The notes under the pieces are model-generated. The model saw only the letters and a list, made by a program, of their open reading frames with translations. It made no database searches and was not told the DNA's origin. Of a DNA stretch of 64,000 bases, positions 23,581-37,800 are shown in pieces. The position numbers and the translations under genes were made by a program. Source of the DNA: Biscogniauxia marginata (lineage: Eukaryota > Ascomycota > Sordariomycetes > Xylariales > Xylariaceae). The stretch lies in contig MU404071.1 of assembly GCA_022695795.1 (NCBI GenBank), forward strand, positions 474,812-538,811, written 5' to 3'. How positions within the stretch are numbered: position 1 is the first letter of the stretch; each line of letters starts with the position of its first letter.

Positions 23581-25933
23581 GAATGCATATAATAGGAATG
23601 AATATAACCCCTTATAATTATAACTTGACATGATGAACAGTAATAATTCGCTTACATTTATCCCTATGATTAGCACGACTCTTAAAAATAGCTTCTATCA
23701 TATATTGCTAACGAATCGTATTCAACTTCGTATGCTTCGTTCAACACCTCAGATGAGCTCGCTGTGTGCATTGTCCCCCGAGGCAAAGATCTACCAAATC
23801 TTGAGGGAGAAGCTAGAGAGCCCCCCTCCCCCGTCCCTTCGGGGCGTACGCTACTCTTGCATACCTAATTTACTGTGGATCTTGTCCTTCCAAGACTTCC
23901 AGTCTCGAGTCTGCCTCTTCAGGCTCCCGGGAACAATAGAAAAATGGGGGGGGAGTTTCCCCTTTCAAATTTGGAGGCCCACCCAGGCCCGAGGACTGAC
24001 CGTTCCAGTGCGTACGATTAAACCAGTCCCCCTCCAATGATCCTAGAGCCAGATGGCATGGTTGTCGAATGTGGCTATTGCGATAGGCATTCTACAGGTA
24101 GGGAGGACATGGCAGGCTAGGTGTGTCGTTGTATGTGGCTGCAACGATATTCTATTGTGTGGATTCTGGATATTGTCGAAAGTGGTGGCTACGAAGGGGA
24201 GGGGGAGGTGGGGGATTCTTCGATTGGGAGTTGGCATGGCTTTCAATTCTTTTTTTTCTCCTTTCTTTTTTGAACTGAAGGGGGAACTTGCGACCCTTCG
24301 ATATGGGAATTGGCTTTGTGAAGGGAGAGTTTAACTGCGCCATTCTACGTGCCCAAGCGGTTCCCCATTGGGCGATTATTTCTAAGGTAATTGCGCATTA
24401 TATGTCTTCCAATTGAATCCTAGATGCCTAGATAGGGATGGGTCTGTCGGTTGCTGTGAGAGATACTCCGTCAGTCAGTATTGTTCTAGGAGTTGTTATC
24501 GGAAGGACAGAGGCTAGGAGTTACTCTGACATTGTCGCGAGTTGATAATAAACGACGCTTGGAGAGGATAAATCTTACACCGAATAAGTATTAGCCTAAC
24601 GTAGGGTTGATACAACGTGGAAAAGAAATTAAGTGAGGGAAAGGGGGGAGAGAAGGGAGGAGAGAAAGGAAAAATATGAAAAGGGGATACGGAAACATAT
24701 TTGATAACGCTTGCGAATGGCTGACGCGACTGACGGAAAAGCTGTCTTGTAACCATACCCTTCAACTAATAGCCAATTGTGGCCTACTACTATCGCAATT
24801 ATCACTGGAAATACTTTGATATTTGAGCCTTTCGAAAAGCGACTTGGTCAGCCCCTTGCATCCCCCGTGCGGGATATGTTGTAGCCGCGGCTACGGCAGC
24901 GAGGATACCAAGTTATGCCACCGGAAAGCCATATAGGTAGTAATAGTACAATAATACGAAATAGTGACTCAAACCTCAATTCAGATATTGCCCTGTATTT
25001 CCATCTGAGAAGCTACTGCCAGTCGCATTTCTACGAGGTAATGCGGAGGGATAACCCAAATAAAAAGGAGAGAAAACGTTCTGACTAGTTCGTGTCTTAT
25101 GCCTAGGTAATGTACACTAGATCTTATGAATCAATGGGTGTTTTCTCATCCACAAAAGTAGTAATCCCCTGAGAAATACAACACAAGTTGGTGAAGAAGG
25201 AAAGCCGGGTGGCGAACACTAGCCGTGGTAAGTCCATTAATGAATAGGTACGTTTTACCGACTCCATATATTAGGGATACCTTTCTTTACAGGATTGGAT
25301 GCTTCCAAGAACAGGCTAAATACAAAATCGTCATCCAGTCAATTATAAGCCCTAAATTACTTTGAAATCGGAGGGTAACATTGCTTGCGTATGTTAATGG
25401 TAGAGCCAACTTTGAGCCATCCAAGGCATACTCAGGGTTCCTATCCCTTTCAACATCCTGGTAACTACGGTCAGAAAGTTGAGGAGATTTTCCTTCGAAA
25501 TGGAAAGCTTCTTGAAACGGTCGATAAAGCTCTAACCTATAAAAGGTAGGTTAAGTCATCTCAAGACGTAGTTCAGTATCTTAATCCCGTATAGGATACG
25601 TAGGTGCGTCGAACGTGTAACGATGATTATATCGGAGAATTTAGCTTGAGGACAATTCAAGAATTAACAGACCAATTGTAACACAAGTTAGATCACTTTA
25701 ATCAAACTTAGAATAATTACGACCACAAAGTTGAAGTATTGGAATATCGTGTGTGCCAGAACCATTACTATTATTGGCTGCTTCCTTTATAGCCTCCTTC
25801 ATTATATCCATCTAAGCTTCTACCCACTCCTCCGTCGCCAACTCCGAATAAAACATTGGATCCCATCTTCGTACCCCCTTACCTCAATATTGGCTAGTCC
25901 TTACCGGCTGGGAGAAGAAGGAGGGATACGACA

Positions 25934-25958
25934 GTGTCCCAGTCTTCGACTGGGACAC
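25934..25958. repeat. 11-bp perfect hairpin, TTC loop
   Basis: GTGTCCCAGTC (25934-25944), loop TTC, GACTGGGACAC (25948-25958). It shares the TTC loop with the hairpin at 22361-22383. No T-run follows and no gene is adjacent, so it is not an obvious terminator. Confidence 0.75.
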
Positions 25959-26292
25959 GAATACGTCCCATTACATTACGCTATGATTTCTAGCACTACA
26001 AGATGGCGAGTTGCGAGCTTGAAATTCTGCTTGCCGAAGGTAGCGTCAGGAAGCTTTGTGGTGCTTCCCCAGGCTCTACAGTCGCTAATCAGTATCGCCG
26101 TCCGTAACAACTGCCATGCGTTCCGGAAAAGCTTGTGAACGTATCACCATTACTTTTATCCATAGTAAGGCATTTCTCGCTGCAAGATGATAGTAAAATC
26201 ACAAAATTGATGCAACTGAGTGGTCTATATGACATGTCTTAGCCAGTCTACGCTGTTACACTTTCGTGCATTTGAAAAGAAATTTTAGTACA

Positions 26293-26311
26293 TACCTACC
26301 TTAGGTAGGTA
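26293..26311. repeat. Inverted TACCTACC / GGTAGGTA motif
   Basis: TACCTACC (26293-26300), TTA, GGTAGGTA: an 8-bp perfect inverted repeat with a three-base spacer, one of the clearest palindromic copies of the dispersed motif. Confidence 0.8.
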
Positions 26312-29300
26312 ATCAAACAATTAGCGCAAACAAAGAAATTCGCTTAGGATCTGGGATATGGGAACTACGGCAATAAAATAAATGAAAAGGTGAGAGTCAT
26401 GAGTATGTTGAAAAAATTACTCCGATACCCTCTACGCCGGCTGAGCTACTCCAGCGCTCCCCCTTCGTCGGTGCCACAAGCATGCCCATGTATAGCCCAA
26501 AGCTCCCGTGCAAGTGGATAAGCAACTATTACTCGTTGCAATGTTTGCCGATCCCAGCCTATATTATATCGTGCCGATATCAAGGAGCGAGACCCGAGAT
26601 CGTCCCGGCGCCTCGTCTGCGACGCCCCAAATCCACCTCAGATGAACAGATGAAGTTCGGGGAAACAGACTGGGGAGGTAGAGTGGGGGATAGCGGTGCT
26701 CCATGATCTACCGTCCGATAACATTAATTCCCAGAGGGGTGATGATCGTGGTAAAGTAGGTATATCCCATGATCTTCTTACAGGTCACGTCGTAATGTAT
26801 TGGTTCACGCGACATATGGCCCGGGCATTAGTCCTGTCTAGCATGACTCAAAAGGCCCAGGAGAATCGATCCTATAGCAAACCACCTACATATGGCGATC
26901 CATCCAAAAGCTAAGTGATTTGAGTAGGGCATCTCAGCCTTGTCGTTTTCGTGATAGCGTGATCGTCCCCTGTATACCTCTGCTGTACTACACACATATC
27001 ATGTGCTACGTAGAGGTGTGTATGTATGTACTTTCCGGGAAAGTCACGAAGTACATGCCATGTATGTAAGCATTCCAGACATGATCGACGCCTGACTCCC
27101 GTTGTTGACATCAATCTGCATATGCATAGTACACAGGTAAAGTTACATAGAATGCAGCGCTGTCGGGGGCACACATGCACACGCCCATGTATTCTTCCTA
27201 CATACATACACGACCTGCGCTCGATTCAGGGGGGGCCGATTGGTCAAATGTCTTACCACTGGAAGAGTGATCGCCGTGACAGAAATATACGTAATGTAAT
27301 TATTCATTCCAAGAGCTCTATAGGCAATTCAGTACACCACCCCCAAGGGGAATTCGCGCTTCTAAATTAAGAACCAAGCTTAAAGACTCCAAGGATAGGT
27401 AATCAGACAGGTCGCTATTTGCATTTCATATAGAAGAGCTAGCATATGGTAACCAGCTCGGCGACCTTGCATTTCCAAAGATTATCTCTGTCCATCTTGA
27501 GGAAGACCAAGGACGTCCCGAAACCCCCGGTCGATATACAAACGGGGGGCACTGGCAGAAAGAGAGAGCTGAGGAGGAGGAGGATCTCTCTTGGCCAAGG
27601 TTTCACGAATCCGAGCCCAACGCTCAAAGGACTTTGCGCCTAGGTTATCTGCAGCTAGTTAGGCAGCGGCAGCAGGTAGATAAGCCGACATGTGTCTGTG
27701 GTGAAGTCCGTGGATGCTGACAGTTATCTCATCGAACAACGGACTTAAGAAAGAATGCGTGTAGTAGGGCGCCGGGAACTCCCGGGCTTAATCATGTCCT
27801 GCAAGGTTCGGTATACCTGAATATTGGGCACCCGATTTGCAATGATACTGGCTGCGATGGTGTGATTGGGCTTCTGGTTGGACCTAGGCACCAGCTACAT
27901 GTAAAAGTCTGATGACTATACCGTAATCCCCCTGAGTTAGGCTGAACTGTAGCTCTCTTGTTAGAGAGCGGCTAGTTACTCCTAACGGCTACACTTCAAA
28001 ATCCCAGAAGGATTTGATTTTGGGACTTCATGCAGCTTCTTATCTGATGTGGTAAATAAGGATTGGGCTGGAGATACACTGACCTCTTCTCTCCGATCCC
28101 TGCTAAAGTTACGTTTGGCATACTAGTTATCTCTTTGCCATCGGTAGAAGACATGAATTCTAGAGAATTTTTCAGTAAGTATAACATACACTCACCAGTT
28201 TCTATTCCTTACAATGTATAAACGCTCTTGATAGTGAACTTGCTGGAGGCTGGACTAAGAACGCACGAAAATTGAAAGTCTCGGGGGTTAGTGGTGGTAG
28301 AGAATATCGCTAAATATCCGATAAAGAAGAATAGTACAAGGGTTAAAACATTCTAAACAATGTTTTTGTGCAATTAAAATACATATTGTAAATTGAGAAT
28401 AGAAAATGTCTGGATGTCGTGCACCTACCGGGGGATTCACATGCCCCTTTAGTAAACGAACAGGAGGGTGACCATCCAAGGCGACGAACTTATAACGGGC
28501 AGCTCAATGCGAGTCTATTCCTTTTAGCGTTTCAAACTAAAGGTTTACATGCAACACCAGTCACTTAAGTTGCTGCTTTTAGGAGCATATGAAAAGCGGT
28601 TATGCAACGCGGCTTTAAGGGGAGAGGGGGTTTTTACTCTTGGTGACGAATAATAATGATAGCAAAGCAACGTCTCTCATAAGTACATATACTAGCTTGC
28701 ATAGTATACTATATAGAAGTGTGAATTTGATAAATCATTTCTAGTAGTAGCCTCTGGGAATATAGATTTGCTGTCTAGTTCCGTTCGGAACTTGGGTAGA
28801 TTCTTATGAGTTCACACATGGACATCGGAACAACACTTGCTTCATCTAACGTACATTGTATAGCCTCGACGTTGATTGGAGAAGAAGCTGCGGTCGAAAT
28901 TTTGTTTATATTTCCCATGCGCGGTGATCTATGCAGGACGATGCAAAGGGAGATTCTCTTGTCAATTGCTGACACTATTGGTTGAAAAAGGGGTATCACA
29001 ATAGCCACGGCGATCATTCAACATCCTACGTCTCTAGTGTGGGCTACAGAACAAAGGATGTGAGAGATGTATTGGAGAAAGCACGCAGACGAGGCCGAAC
29101 AGCCATTGTTTCAGAACAACTATTGGCAACGTTAGTTGTCCGTTTCGACGCGTTGTTATGCCTAGCGAAATCTACATAGTAAGCTTAGCATGACTTGTAC
29201 TCATATACGTCTTAGGTTCCCTTTGTCAAGCACTATCGCTTGGAGAACCAAACGCCAGAAGAGTATGATCTGGGGGTTCTTCTACTTTGCCACAGACAAG

Positions 29301-32300
29301 ACGAATTACTGACAATGGTATGGGATACCCAATAAAACTATTGCCTAATCTTTAATATACAAGATTTAGACAATTTACTGGTATGGGCAGAAATAACTCG
29401 GAACAAAACGAGGCATCGAAAAAAATGAGATAGTATTTCTCAAAACTGTGTGTCTATCGAATGAGAGTGCTCATGACTTGCACCCGAAGGAATATCTTAT
29501 GCATTGCTGGACATGTTTTATACAGGCATGGATTTGATTTCAGACAATCATCGTATATATGCAGGTCGTTACTCATATTCAAGAAGCCCCTACTAGTCCA
29601 TTGTATCTATCTCCTTGGTCTATGGAACCGCTTGACATGAAAGCAACGTCTTCATCTAGTAGCCTAGCCCCTAGCTGAGCAGTAGCCCCTTTTCGCTGGG
29701 CGGAGTGGATTGATAATGCCGACCGTTCCAGTTATTGAACGCCTCGGTCTTCTCGGTGAATGCCATGGAGCACTGTCTTGATCTACTTTCGAGTGGTTCA
29801 CCGAAAGAAATTCAAAAAGAAAAGGGGAGATGAACTTCTCGAATCCACTCTTTCGAACGTCTGAACTTCTAGATAGTCTTGGCGAACCTGGCAAAGTGGA
29901 GTGTTCGCTGCATGGGCGGTGAACCGAGTCGTGGAAAAGGGTTGTCAACAAATCATTGAAGCATTTAAAAGCTCACAGTTCTAATCGAAAATCTTCCCAT
30001 ATTCAGAGTATTAGGCAATAAGAGTTGGAAGGAAATTGGAGTTTTAGCACACCTAAGACAGGCACATAGTGTCCCACCGAAGCTGAGCCAGGTAGTTTTC
30101 ATTCCCCTTTTCGAAACTTCTGCTGCGCTAGCCTCCTGTTCATGAATGGAGACGGTTAGTCGTGAGGAGGAGAAAAGAATACAAACTTTGGTTGATCGAT
30201 CTAAAGAGAGTATAATGGGTGTTGTTGTCCCGTGCCCATGATCCTACTACGGGGGAAGGATGGTGGAGACAAGGAATTAGGGGGGAGCGGGGGCCAAGAT
30301 CCACGGAATGCGAGCACGTACGCTGGAGTGCGAAGGTCATGGTCCAACAGTTCATAGCGAACAGGGTTCTTGGATGAACTGATGGGGGAAATGAAAGGAA
30401 AGAGGCTCCGAACAGGCCCGACATCAACTGGGGTAAACAAAGCCGACGTATCTAGCCTGCTTATGTTGTGATGTATGGTATCGGTAACGTCTGAAACCAT
30501 ACTTGAGATTAAGTATCGGCTGGACAACCTCGTTGTCAACATTGTTGCGAAGATAGATGAAGATAATGCATTCTGGTAGGCGTACTGCGTGCTGTAGAAA
30601 GTTAACGTGGTGTAGACAGTCGGGCTTACACCATCGTCAAAAACGGTTACTAGACCAACAGTAGAAAGTTTCTACTCTAGAAGGGATCAGAGTAGCAGCC
30701 ATTGGTCCCTGGGAAGGAGTGGCCCGCATGGAGCCATATATAAGCCGAGACAACCCTCCAATCTTCTTGTCTAGCCCTTTCCCGCAACGGGATAATCGCA
30801 ATAACACGTTGAAAGACATGAAAACATTCTAGCACATCTATCCGTGCCTCTCGTAAGTTATCACCGAAGTTCCCCAGCCGATACAATGGTTTCTCAAGGG
30901 AAGCGATCCCGGGGGTGGTTTAACTCTGAACAACGAAGAATGGACACCGTGCGATGCCACATAGTTGGCTGGAATAGATATGCTAGCCATAGTACATTGG
31001 TTATCCCCCGTGTGACTAGTAATGTAAACTGACCGGGAACCATTCGGGTTCTCCCAGAAGGCTTGGCTTGGAGAACACAGCTCGGGGAGGTTGACTCCTG
31101 CAACAGTGTGTAGTACTTCAATGTTCTGCGTCAGCAATATGCCATCGGGATGTGGCTAGATAACGTTCCGGCCAGATCGCAGAGATCGCTTGGCGGTTTT
31201 ATTGACAGCGAGAACCTTCATGTTCGTAGTAATCATGCTGATACGTTTAACGGCGAATCCAAGAAGATGGGGGCAGCCAGCCACCGGGGCAACAGGCTCG
31301 AGGGATAAATAAAGTTGCGAACTAGGGAGGATGTCGAAATCCCCCATCTAGCAACTGTCTGTTACCTAGCCGAATATGACAGATTGACGCCATAGTCCCC
31401 GGACGAGAAGGTATATCATTTGGTGGTAGGGGAACGTGAATGTAGGTAGGTCTGTGTGACATGTACCAAAGAGGGTGCACGGTTTATGGGAACACGAAGG
31501 AGACGGCCGATGAGGCCCAAGCTTGACCAACGCCCAGGCCATATCGCTAATTTGGACGTCAGTGATAGAGCTTTGAATGTCTCAAGAGGATTTCTTCCAC
31601 TCGAAAGGCCGAGAGGAAGGGAGGTGATAAAAGGTAAAATGGGTAGTAATTATGGGATCCTACAGCTGCTAGGATTTCCTCAGTAGGTACCATTGGTAAC
31701 ATTTCTGCGGCATAGGGGAGTATGTAAGTAGCTGGTTCGGAAACTTTGCTTCACTAACGACGAAACGACAAAGCGAACAGCAACGGACGGAAGAGCATTG
31801 TATGCATGAATATTGGCGAGCATGTAAAACGAAATTCGGAGACAGGTGATCAAGCAACGACATGTGCGAGGATGATACCTGAAGAGATGCATTGAACCTA
31901 CCTGTTGATTATACCCTACCCATGGCATTTACATCTTTTCCGTGTAGGGCACATTGACCGAGGTGTTATGGAATGTTGCATATATAACTGCGTATTATGC
32001 TATAGCTAAGCTTCAAATCTTTGAACTATATCAAATTAGCTGGCTGTTCGTAGATCCCGAGAAACTAAGATCCCGAAAAATCATTAATTATGTCGCTCTC
32101 CCTCCCTCTCTCTTTTTCGTTTCTTAAATGAAGTCCATTTATTCAACTTATTTATTTATTGATCATTTAACTCTGCCTTTCCTTTGATTTGCACATTTTT
32201 AAGTTCAATGGGGGAGGATTATTGGTAGTAGCTACCATGAAGCTATATAGAAACAGTATCAACGGTTGAAGAGATATGGCTTGTAGGAGTGCCGTAGTGA

Positions 32301-32693
32301 ATGGTCGCACACCGAAGCCAAGCTCTGGGCGGACTGTGCGATAGTCGTCATCTTAAGACCCGCTACCAAGCATTGGCAGAGATGCAGGGAAATTCCCCGT
32401 TTAACGAGTTGACGAAGCGAAGGTCCGAGTTCTTGCTGTTTGCGGAAGGCCGACGTCTTCCCCGGCTATATATGGAGAGATTAACCGCTCAAAAGGTATA
32501 ATGCATTCGGATCCTACTATGCGATGCTGTTCGTCTAGCATAGGCCTGCCTGCATGTGCCGTGAGCGATAGTGTTATTCGCACTCACATCCCAACCAGGC
32601 ACATGGCACTTGCATGGCGTTTGCAACAGCCAGAGGTGGCTCGTGCAACTACAGCACGAAGCTTCGTTGCACGAAATTAAACGAGGATGCAGG

Positions 32694-33138
32694 CTACAAG
32701 CCATCTGGTTCGGCACTGGACGGCCGATTGAAGCGTGGTGGCACGTGGAAGTCGGTATCGGACAGGGTCTTGAATGTTTGCTGATCCCGTCCCATGTCGA
32801 TTTGTTGAGAGTTGACATGCAACCCTAGACTGCCTAGAGAGAAGTCGGCGTTCTCAACCAAAGAAACGGAATACCAACCCACTCCCAGCCCAAGCTTGGA
32901 ATGCGGAGGGAAAGAGATTGTGGGGAACAGAAAAGATGCAACCTGAGGCCATTGGCAGGTGTGCGCATTTTATAACCTGCAGATTATAACGGAAGACGTA
33001 TAGATATATTACCGAACATATACTAAGCACGATAGATGCTCCGTTCATGCCGAAGTGGACCTCGCGTTTCACGATCTCGAACAGTCTGAAGTCGGCTATC
33101 GCCAAACCAATCTTATCGAGAAACTCGGTCGGCATCAT
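32694..33138 (-). pseudogene. Possible decayed coding fragment(s), unidentified
   Basis: Two adjacent minus-strand pieces read like protein. One starts at 33138 (MMPTEFLDKIGLAIADFRLF, then EIVKREVHFGMNGAS) and loses its character after about 35 residues. The other, in a different frame, runs from about 32882 to 32694 (YSVSLVENADFSLGSLG, then FKTLSDTDFHVPPRFN) to a stop. The sequence between them has a possible donor (GTATAT) and acceptors (CTGCAG), but none of the joins I tried keeps an open frame. So this could be a decayed gene, two exons with an intron I cannot place, or chance. I do not recognise the family. Confidence 0.25.
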
Positions 33139-33248
33139 CTGTTTACCTGGGCATTAACGGATTTTCAGATTTTCAGAGATGCGGTAGCGGACGTCATGAG
33201 CACATAATAAACAAGGGATGCAGGCGTGTCGTATCATCCCTCACCAAT

Positions 33249-33278
33249 GAAGAGAGAGAGACAGAGAGCGAGAGAGAG
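33249..33278. repeat. GA-rich microsatellite
   Basis: An interrupted (GA)n run. A second, longer GA-rich run lies at 34501-34546. Confidence 0.85.
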
Positions 33279-34719
33279 TACGAAGTACCTGGATCATAGA
33301 TGGTAGGTCGTGCTAGGTAGGGCCTTGTTTGTCCGTGGCGGCTCCGGTAGCAATTTGGCTTTGAAGGGCCCGGCCCGCGTCGGTGGAAACCAAGGATATG
33401 CCGTCTACCTAGCGGGCCAGTGCGTTTGCGTGCCGGAGACACGAGAAGCCACTTAGATGTAGGGTCGATCTTGATCGACTAAGGCTGACGAACGTGGACA
33501 CCGTGTGCAACAGGCACAGGTTGAGAAAAGCCGTTGGCGTGCGCTTTGGAACTACCAAGATGCACCCGGCCTAAAGGGGATATCTAAGAGGTCCGCACTT
33601 GGGCTCGACGACACGCCAATCTCCTAGAAAGCCCAGCTAGCACGAGGAAACGTGCGCCAAGCCGAGAGCAACGATTTTGCGGCTATGGAATAAGACATGT
33701 CGTGGCTTAAGCTGGATAGTTACACGTGGCTATCCTCACCCACCTACGAGTACAAGTTGGTCGAGCAGAGCATCCGATCGATGAAATGAAGATCTGGGCT
33801 CTGCTGTAAACCGCCGAGACGACCCTGGCAATTAATTGTAGGATGAACGGTGATAAGACGGGACAACAGGAAAATTGGGTATGGGTAGGGGTATGGGTGG
33901 TTATGGTATGGGAGCGCCGCAGCACCGGCTCGCACACGCCCGGGGCTCTCATGGTGTTAACGATGTAAGAGATGACGGAGATCGAGGCCGCCTGTCCAGT
34001 TAAGTCATGGTTCCGGGTAAAGCATTGACAGGAAAAGTCTCCAACAAACAACAAGCATCAAGGTACCGGAACAGGTGCAGCAATGGCATTATACAACTGT
34101 TTGTCATGGTCGACGAGCCATGGTCCGTGACAGCAGCTACAGAAACTGGCTTGCTATAAAGCCCTCGGTCTGGTATGGCGAAGCAGCAAGACCATTGCAT
34201 CCCCATCTTTGGCCGACTAGAGATGCGTGAGATGTCAATCTAGAGGATATTCGAGATCTGAACCGAATGTTGCACGCAATGGCCATCGGACTAGACTAGC
34301 TGCAAGATGGAAATGATTGCCAAGGCTCCTAGACAATGGATGATACGGAATGAGCAGTGAAGATGGTCAACAAAAGTTGGACTAAATGACGGACGTAAAG
34401 AGAAGCAGAATATAGAGTCCTGCAGGAAAGAGATTGATTGGGAGTCGAGAGGAGCCGTGAGTTTACCTTAGATACTCAGATTAAGTCTGACTGGTACGGA
34501 GAAGGGAAGAGGGGGCGAGGGAGAGAGATAGAGAGAGAGATGGAAGAATAAAATATGAAGGGACCTACGTGAATTGAAAATCGCGAACACGAACGAGAAG
34601 CCTTAAGGACTGGAGCTTGACTCGCTAGTTGGAAAATTGAATAATCTACACCCTACTAATAACGTGGATGCAATTAACATGTCTTATAGTAGTAGTACAT
34701 GTACATACATGGATATTTG

Positions 34720-34860
34720 TTTATACCTACCGAGCATATCTAGCTTAGGTAAGGTCAAGGTTGCTACTAGGTTAATTAGGTACATCCACATATACCTACC
34801 TACATGTACATAGGTACTTAGGTAAATACACGCCTATATATGTATATAGGTACATATAAT
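34720..34860. repeat. Cluster of TACCTA/TAGGTA and TACATGTA motifs
   Basis: Within 140 bp there are at least five TACCTA or TAGGTA hexamers and several TACAT/ATGTA elements, many arranged as inverted pairs. This is the second densest cluster of the dispersed motif in the window, between two gene-poor blocks. Confidence 0.75.
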
Positions 34861-37800
34861 GGATAGCTAGGTCGGTAGTTGTCAGGTGTTATGTAATGCG
34901 CTTTTATGTAGGTATTGGTCGTGGTTAATTGAATTTTCTTTTAGGTGCGATTCCGGGAGCATGTTCTCCCCACGAAGGGTGCAACGCTGCCAGCCTAGTC
35001 TAATAACCTAATCCCCCCTAACCCCCTCTATGCCACCTAATAAATCATACCTCTTATAAACACCATCGTCAAAGTCCCATTACGTCGGGATTTGACGCCC
35101 CCATCTCCAATTTTTGAGGAGTTAGCGCCATTACTTTCGCTGATTATGTACCCGACACTACATACCTTATGTACCTACTTAGGTACTTATACATCCTAAC
35201 TTCACTCTTAATATTTTACCCAACGTCACCGTCATTTTCAGCTTCACATTTGCCATTTCACCATCTTCATTTTCCATACCCCAGGCCAGATCCAATCTCC
35301 TCCTCTCCTCGCTCTAGCATCCACCTCTAGCATCCACACCCAAGCCGGAATGAATCCGACCCCACTGGACAGGGAGCCTTCCGAGCAGCCCTGAACATCC
35401 CTTGCATATGCAGGCCCAGAGAATAATATAAATTGTACATAGCTGTCTGCACCACATAATCGGTCAGGGGTCTGCACTTTTGCCCTCTTGCCCGCTGCAG
35501 TTACTGACTCCCGACTCCCGGCAAGTTGACCTTGACGAGACGGACAGAAGCGCTGCTAATCTCCTACCTCACCCAAAGCGCCTCGAACCAGAATAACACG
35601 TAGCCGGGATACCCGCACATTTCTGCGTACGGATGGGTGTAGGAGTATAGCGAGAAACAAGAATCTCGACTTGACGGGTACCTATGTACTCATGTTGCGC
35701 ATGCCAACGTCCGCTGGCTCGACGGCTGGGCGCATCATCGGCAGTCTATCAAGCATACCGAGATCTCGTCAACTCAGCCGGCTTGATTTCTACTTCGAGA
35801 ATAAGGCTAGTAACACCACATAGCCGTCAAGCCCCGATGCAGATCTAGTCAACCAGCCGGGGCCCAATTGCCATCCTCTGCCCCAGCTTGTGGCTTGCTT
35901 GGCTGGATATTGCCGATTTATATGTAAAATGCGCTCTGCATATAAAAATTCATCCCATCCTCATCGGTAAATACTATTGGATGTAGGACGTATGTATACT
36001 ACATATTCCGTACCAGCACTAGGGTTCCGGCACGGAGTATTTCAGGTGCACCTGGCCAGGGCAATGTCCCATTGCATCCGGGATATATCTCCTCGTCTTT
36101 CCGTAGCCAGCTCTCTCTCACCACCTCGCACGGAAATAGCACGCGTGCTCTTGTTCTAATAAATACCTGCCAATACTCGATACATATGATTTAACCCACC
36201 GGATAGCCAACACGATCGATACTGCAGGCTATTGATACATGTTAGCGCACAACGCCGCGTAAAATAAAAGAATGCCCGGGGGGTTTTTTTTTCTTTTCAT
36301 TTTTTTTCTCTTTTTTCCTTGCGCCCATGAAAATGCGCTTAACAAAGAGCCGTTCGAGCCGTTGATGATCGTCGAGTTGGGATGGACCACGGGGCCTCGG
36401 CCAGCTCTCCTCCACTCTCTACAGCAACCCCCCTATGTAGGTAGTCTGAAAGCCCTCTCAGAATCCACACAAGCAGGCAGAGCTAGTTGACCAGCCCCAT
36501 CCATGAAAGCCGCCCCCCCTTGAAGTCTTGGCATTCTGAACCCTGAACCATGTTAACATCACTGTTATGAGATCTGCTGCGCAGCAATGCATCTGTCAAA
36601 ACCTTGATACCTTGTCATATCATATCGTATGTACGGACGTACACCCAGGCGCGCTCGCCCCCTCCGAGCGTGGATAACGTCTTCTGTTGGGACATCTAGG
36701 CCACGATCCACCATATGCTGGAATTCTCCAGCTCTTCCCATGGTGTATTTCGTACTTACAGCTTCTCTGACATGGGTTATGGAAGGTTCCGAAACGCAAA
36801 GACGCGACACCCAGTCCAGTCCAGTCCAGCCCCGGCCCGGAGAGTGAGCATCGTCCGATCTTGAAAAAGGCGACCCAAACGGATTCATTTCTGATCATTT
36901 CTCGAGGCCGCAGTCAGGGCTCACACAGAAGATTCAAATGTCGTTGTCCTTGGCCTCCAACCGGCAATTCGCATTAAAGAAGACCGCCGTCGCCGCTGTT
37001 GCCACTATGGTATTTGACGGCAGCTCTAGAAGCCCCTGCTATTTGCGGCGACCTTTTCTCGAATCATAACATTGTTGGGTATTCAACCGCGACTCCTACC
37101 GGCAGGCAGGCAGGCAGGCAGGACAGGGCCTCCAGTTGCACGTGGTGTCTAGTGGACATACCATAGCTAACACCATACCACTCTACGCCGCGTACCTGTA
37201 CATCCTGACCTGTTAATTACTAGGTATCATTGACCCTCCCCCCCTGGAAGAAGCTACCGTGCCTTCAGAGGAGGAGCCATACCTAGGTAGTGGTCCCTAC
37301 ATTCGATACAGTGGAGCCACAGCCTCCATCTTACCTATCTCGCTTATGAGGGGCACTGCCTTTTGTACATCAATCTGCACTTACTATTCACTTTGGGGGA
37401 CAGCCCGCTTGTTTCTATGGGCGTTTGTCGAGCACTTGCCAATGGGTCTCTCGAACGAACGGTGCTGTGGGTTACACACTGTGCAGCTTGGGTGTCCGTC
37501 AGCTTGGCTCTAGTGTGTACTTCGTCTACGTCTACCCTCGGGCAGATTCTCGACAGGAAAGGGGGCCTGCCTATCGCGCTGTTCTTTTCTCTTGTCAAGG
37601 GCTCCCGGATGTAAGGACCTCAGCTGCGTCGTGCAGGGGGAGAGACGATGGCGAGCAGACTGCGACCTTTCAGAGTCTCTTAAAGGTTAACATGCGGGAA
37701 GACCAACGAGCGTAAAACCCTTAACTCAGCTGCACCCGCACAGACGAGAACAACCAGCCGGCAGCCCATGTATGTATATACAATACACTATAGGTATCTT

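Larger units (their letters stand above)
21892..24900. other. Gene-poor region with a possible LTR fragment and hairpin
   Basis: No intact gene. Around 22308-22440 the sequence begins TGTTG, has a TATA-like run (22347-22362) and a strong hairpin, a layout like a Copia-type LTR, but I found no second copy and no recognisable pol sequence nearby. The following AT-richer DNA to about 23600 may be decayed element. A frame of about 135 codons at 23630-24040 is not convincing. A perfect 14-bp palindrome GTAGCCGCGGCTAC lies at 24881-24894. Confidence 0.4.
24901..32000. other. Gene-poor region
   Basis: About 7 kb with no protein-like frame I can support; the longest frames (about 135 codons at 25731-26138, 114 codons at 27026-27370) lack domains, splice logic or codon bias. 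Visible structures are the hairpin at 25934-25958, a TACCTACC-TTA-GGTAGGTA palindrome at 26293-26311, a tRNA-like 5' half on the minus strand near 26420-26465, and a short GCTCTC/GAGAGC hairpin at about 27952-27969. Confidence 0.45.

Noticed and set aside
23630..24040. 136-codon plus-strand frame
   Set aside because: Low-complexity Pro/Ser stretches and no recognisable segment; no start context or introns that would extend it.
25731..26138. 135-codon plus-strand frame
   Set aside because: Starts hydrophobic but reads as random sequence afterwards; overlaps a perfect DNA hairpin, and no homology pattern is visible.
26420..26465. tRNA gene on the minus strand
   Set aside because: Box-A-like sequence and part of a D-arm only; no anticodon arm, no T-arm and no 3' acceptor strand.
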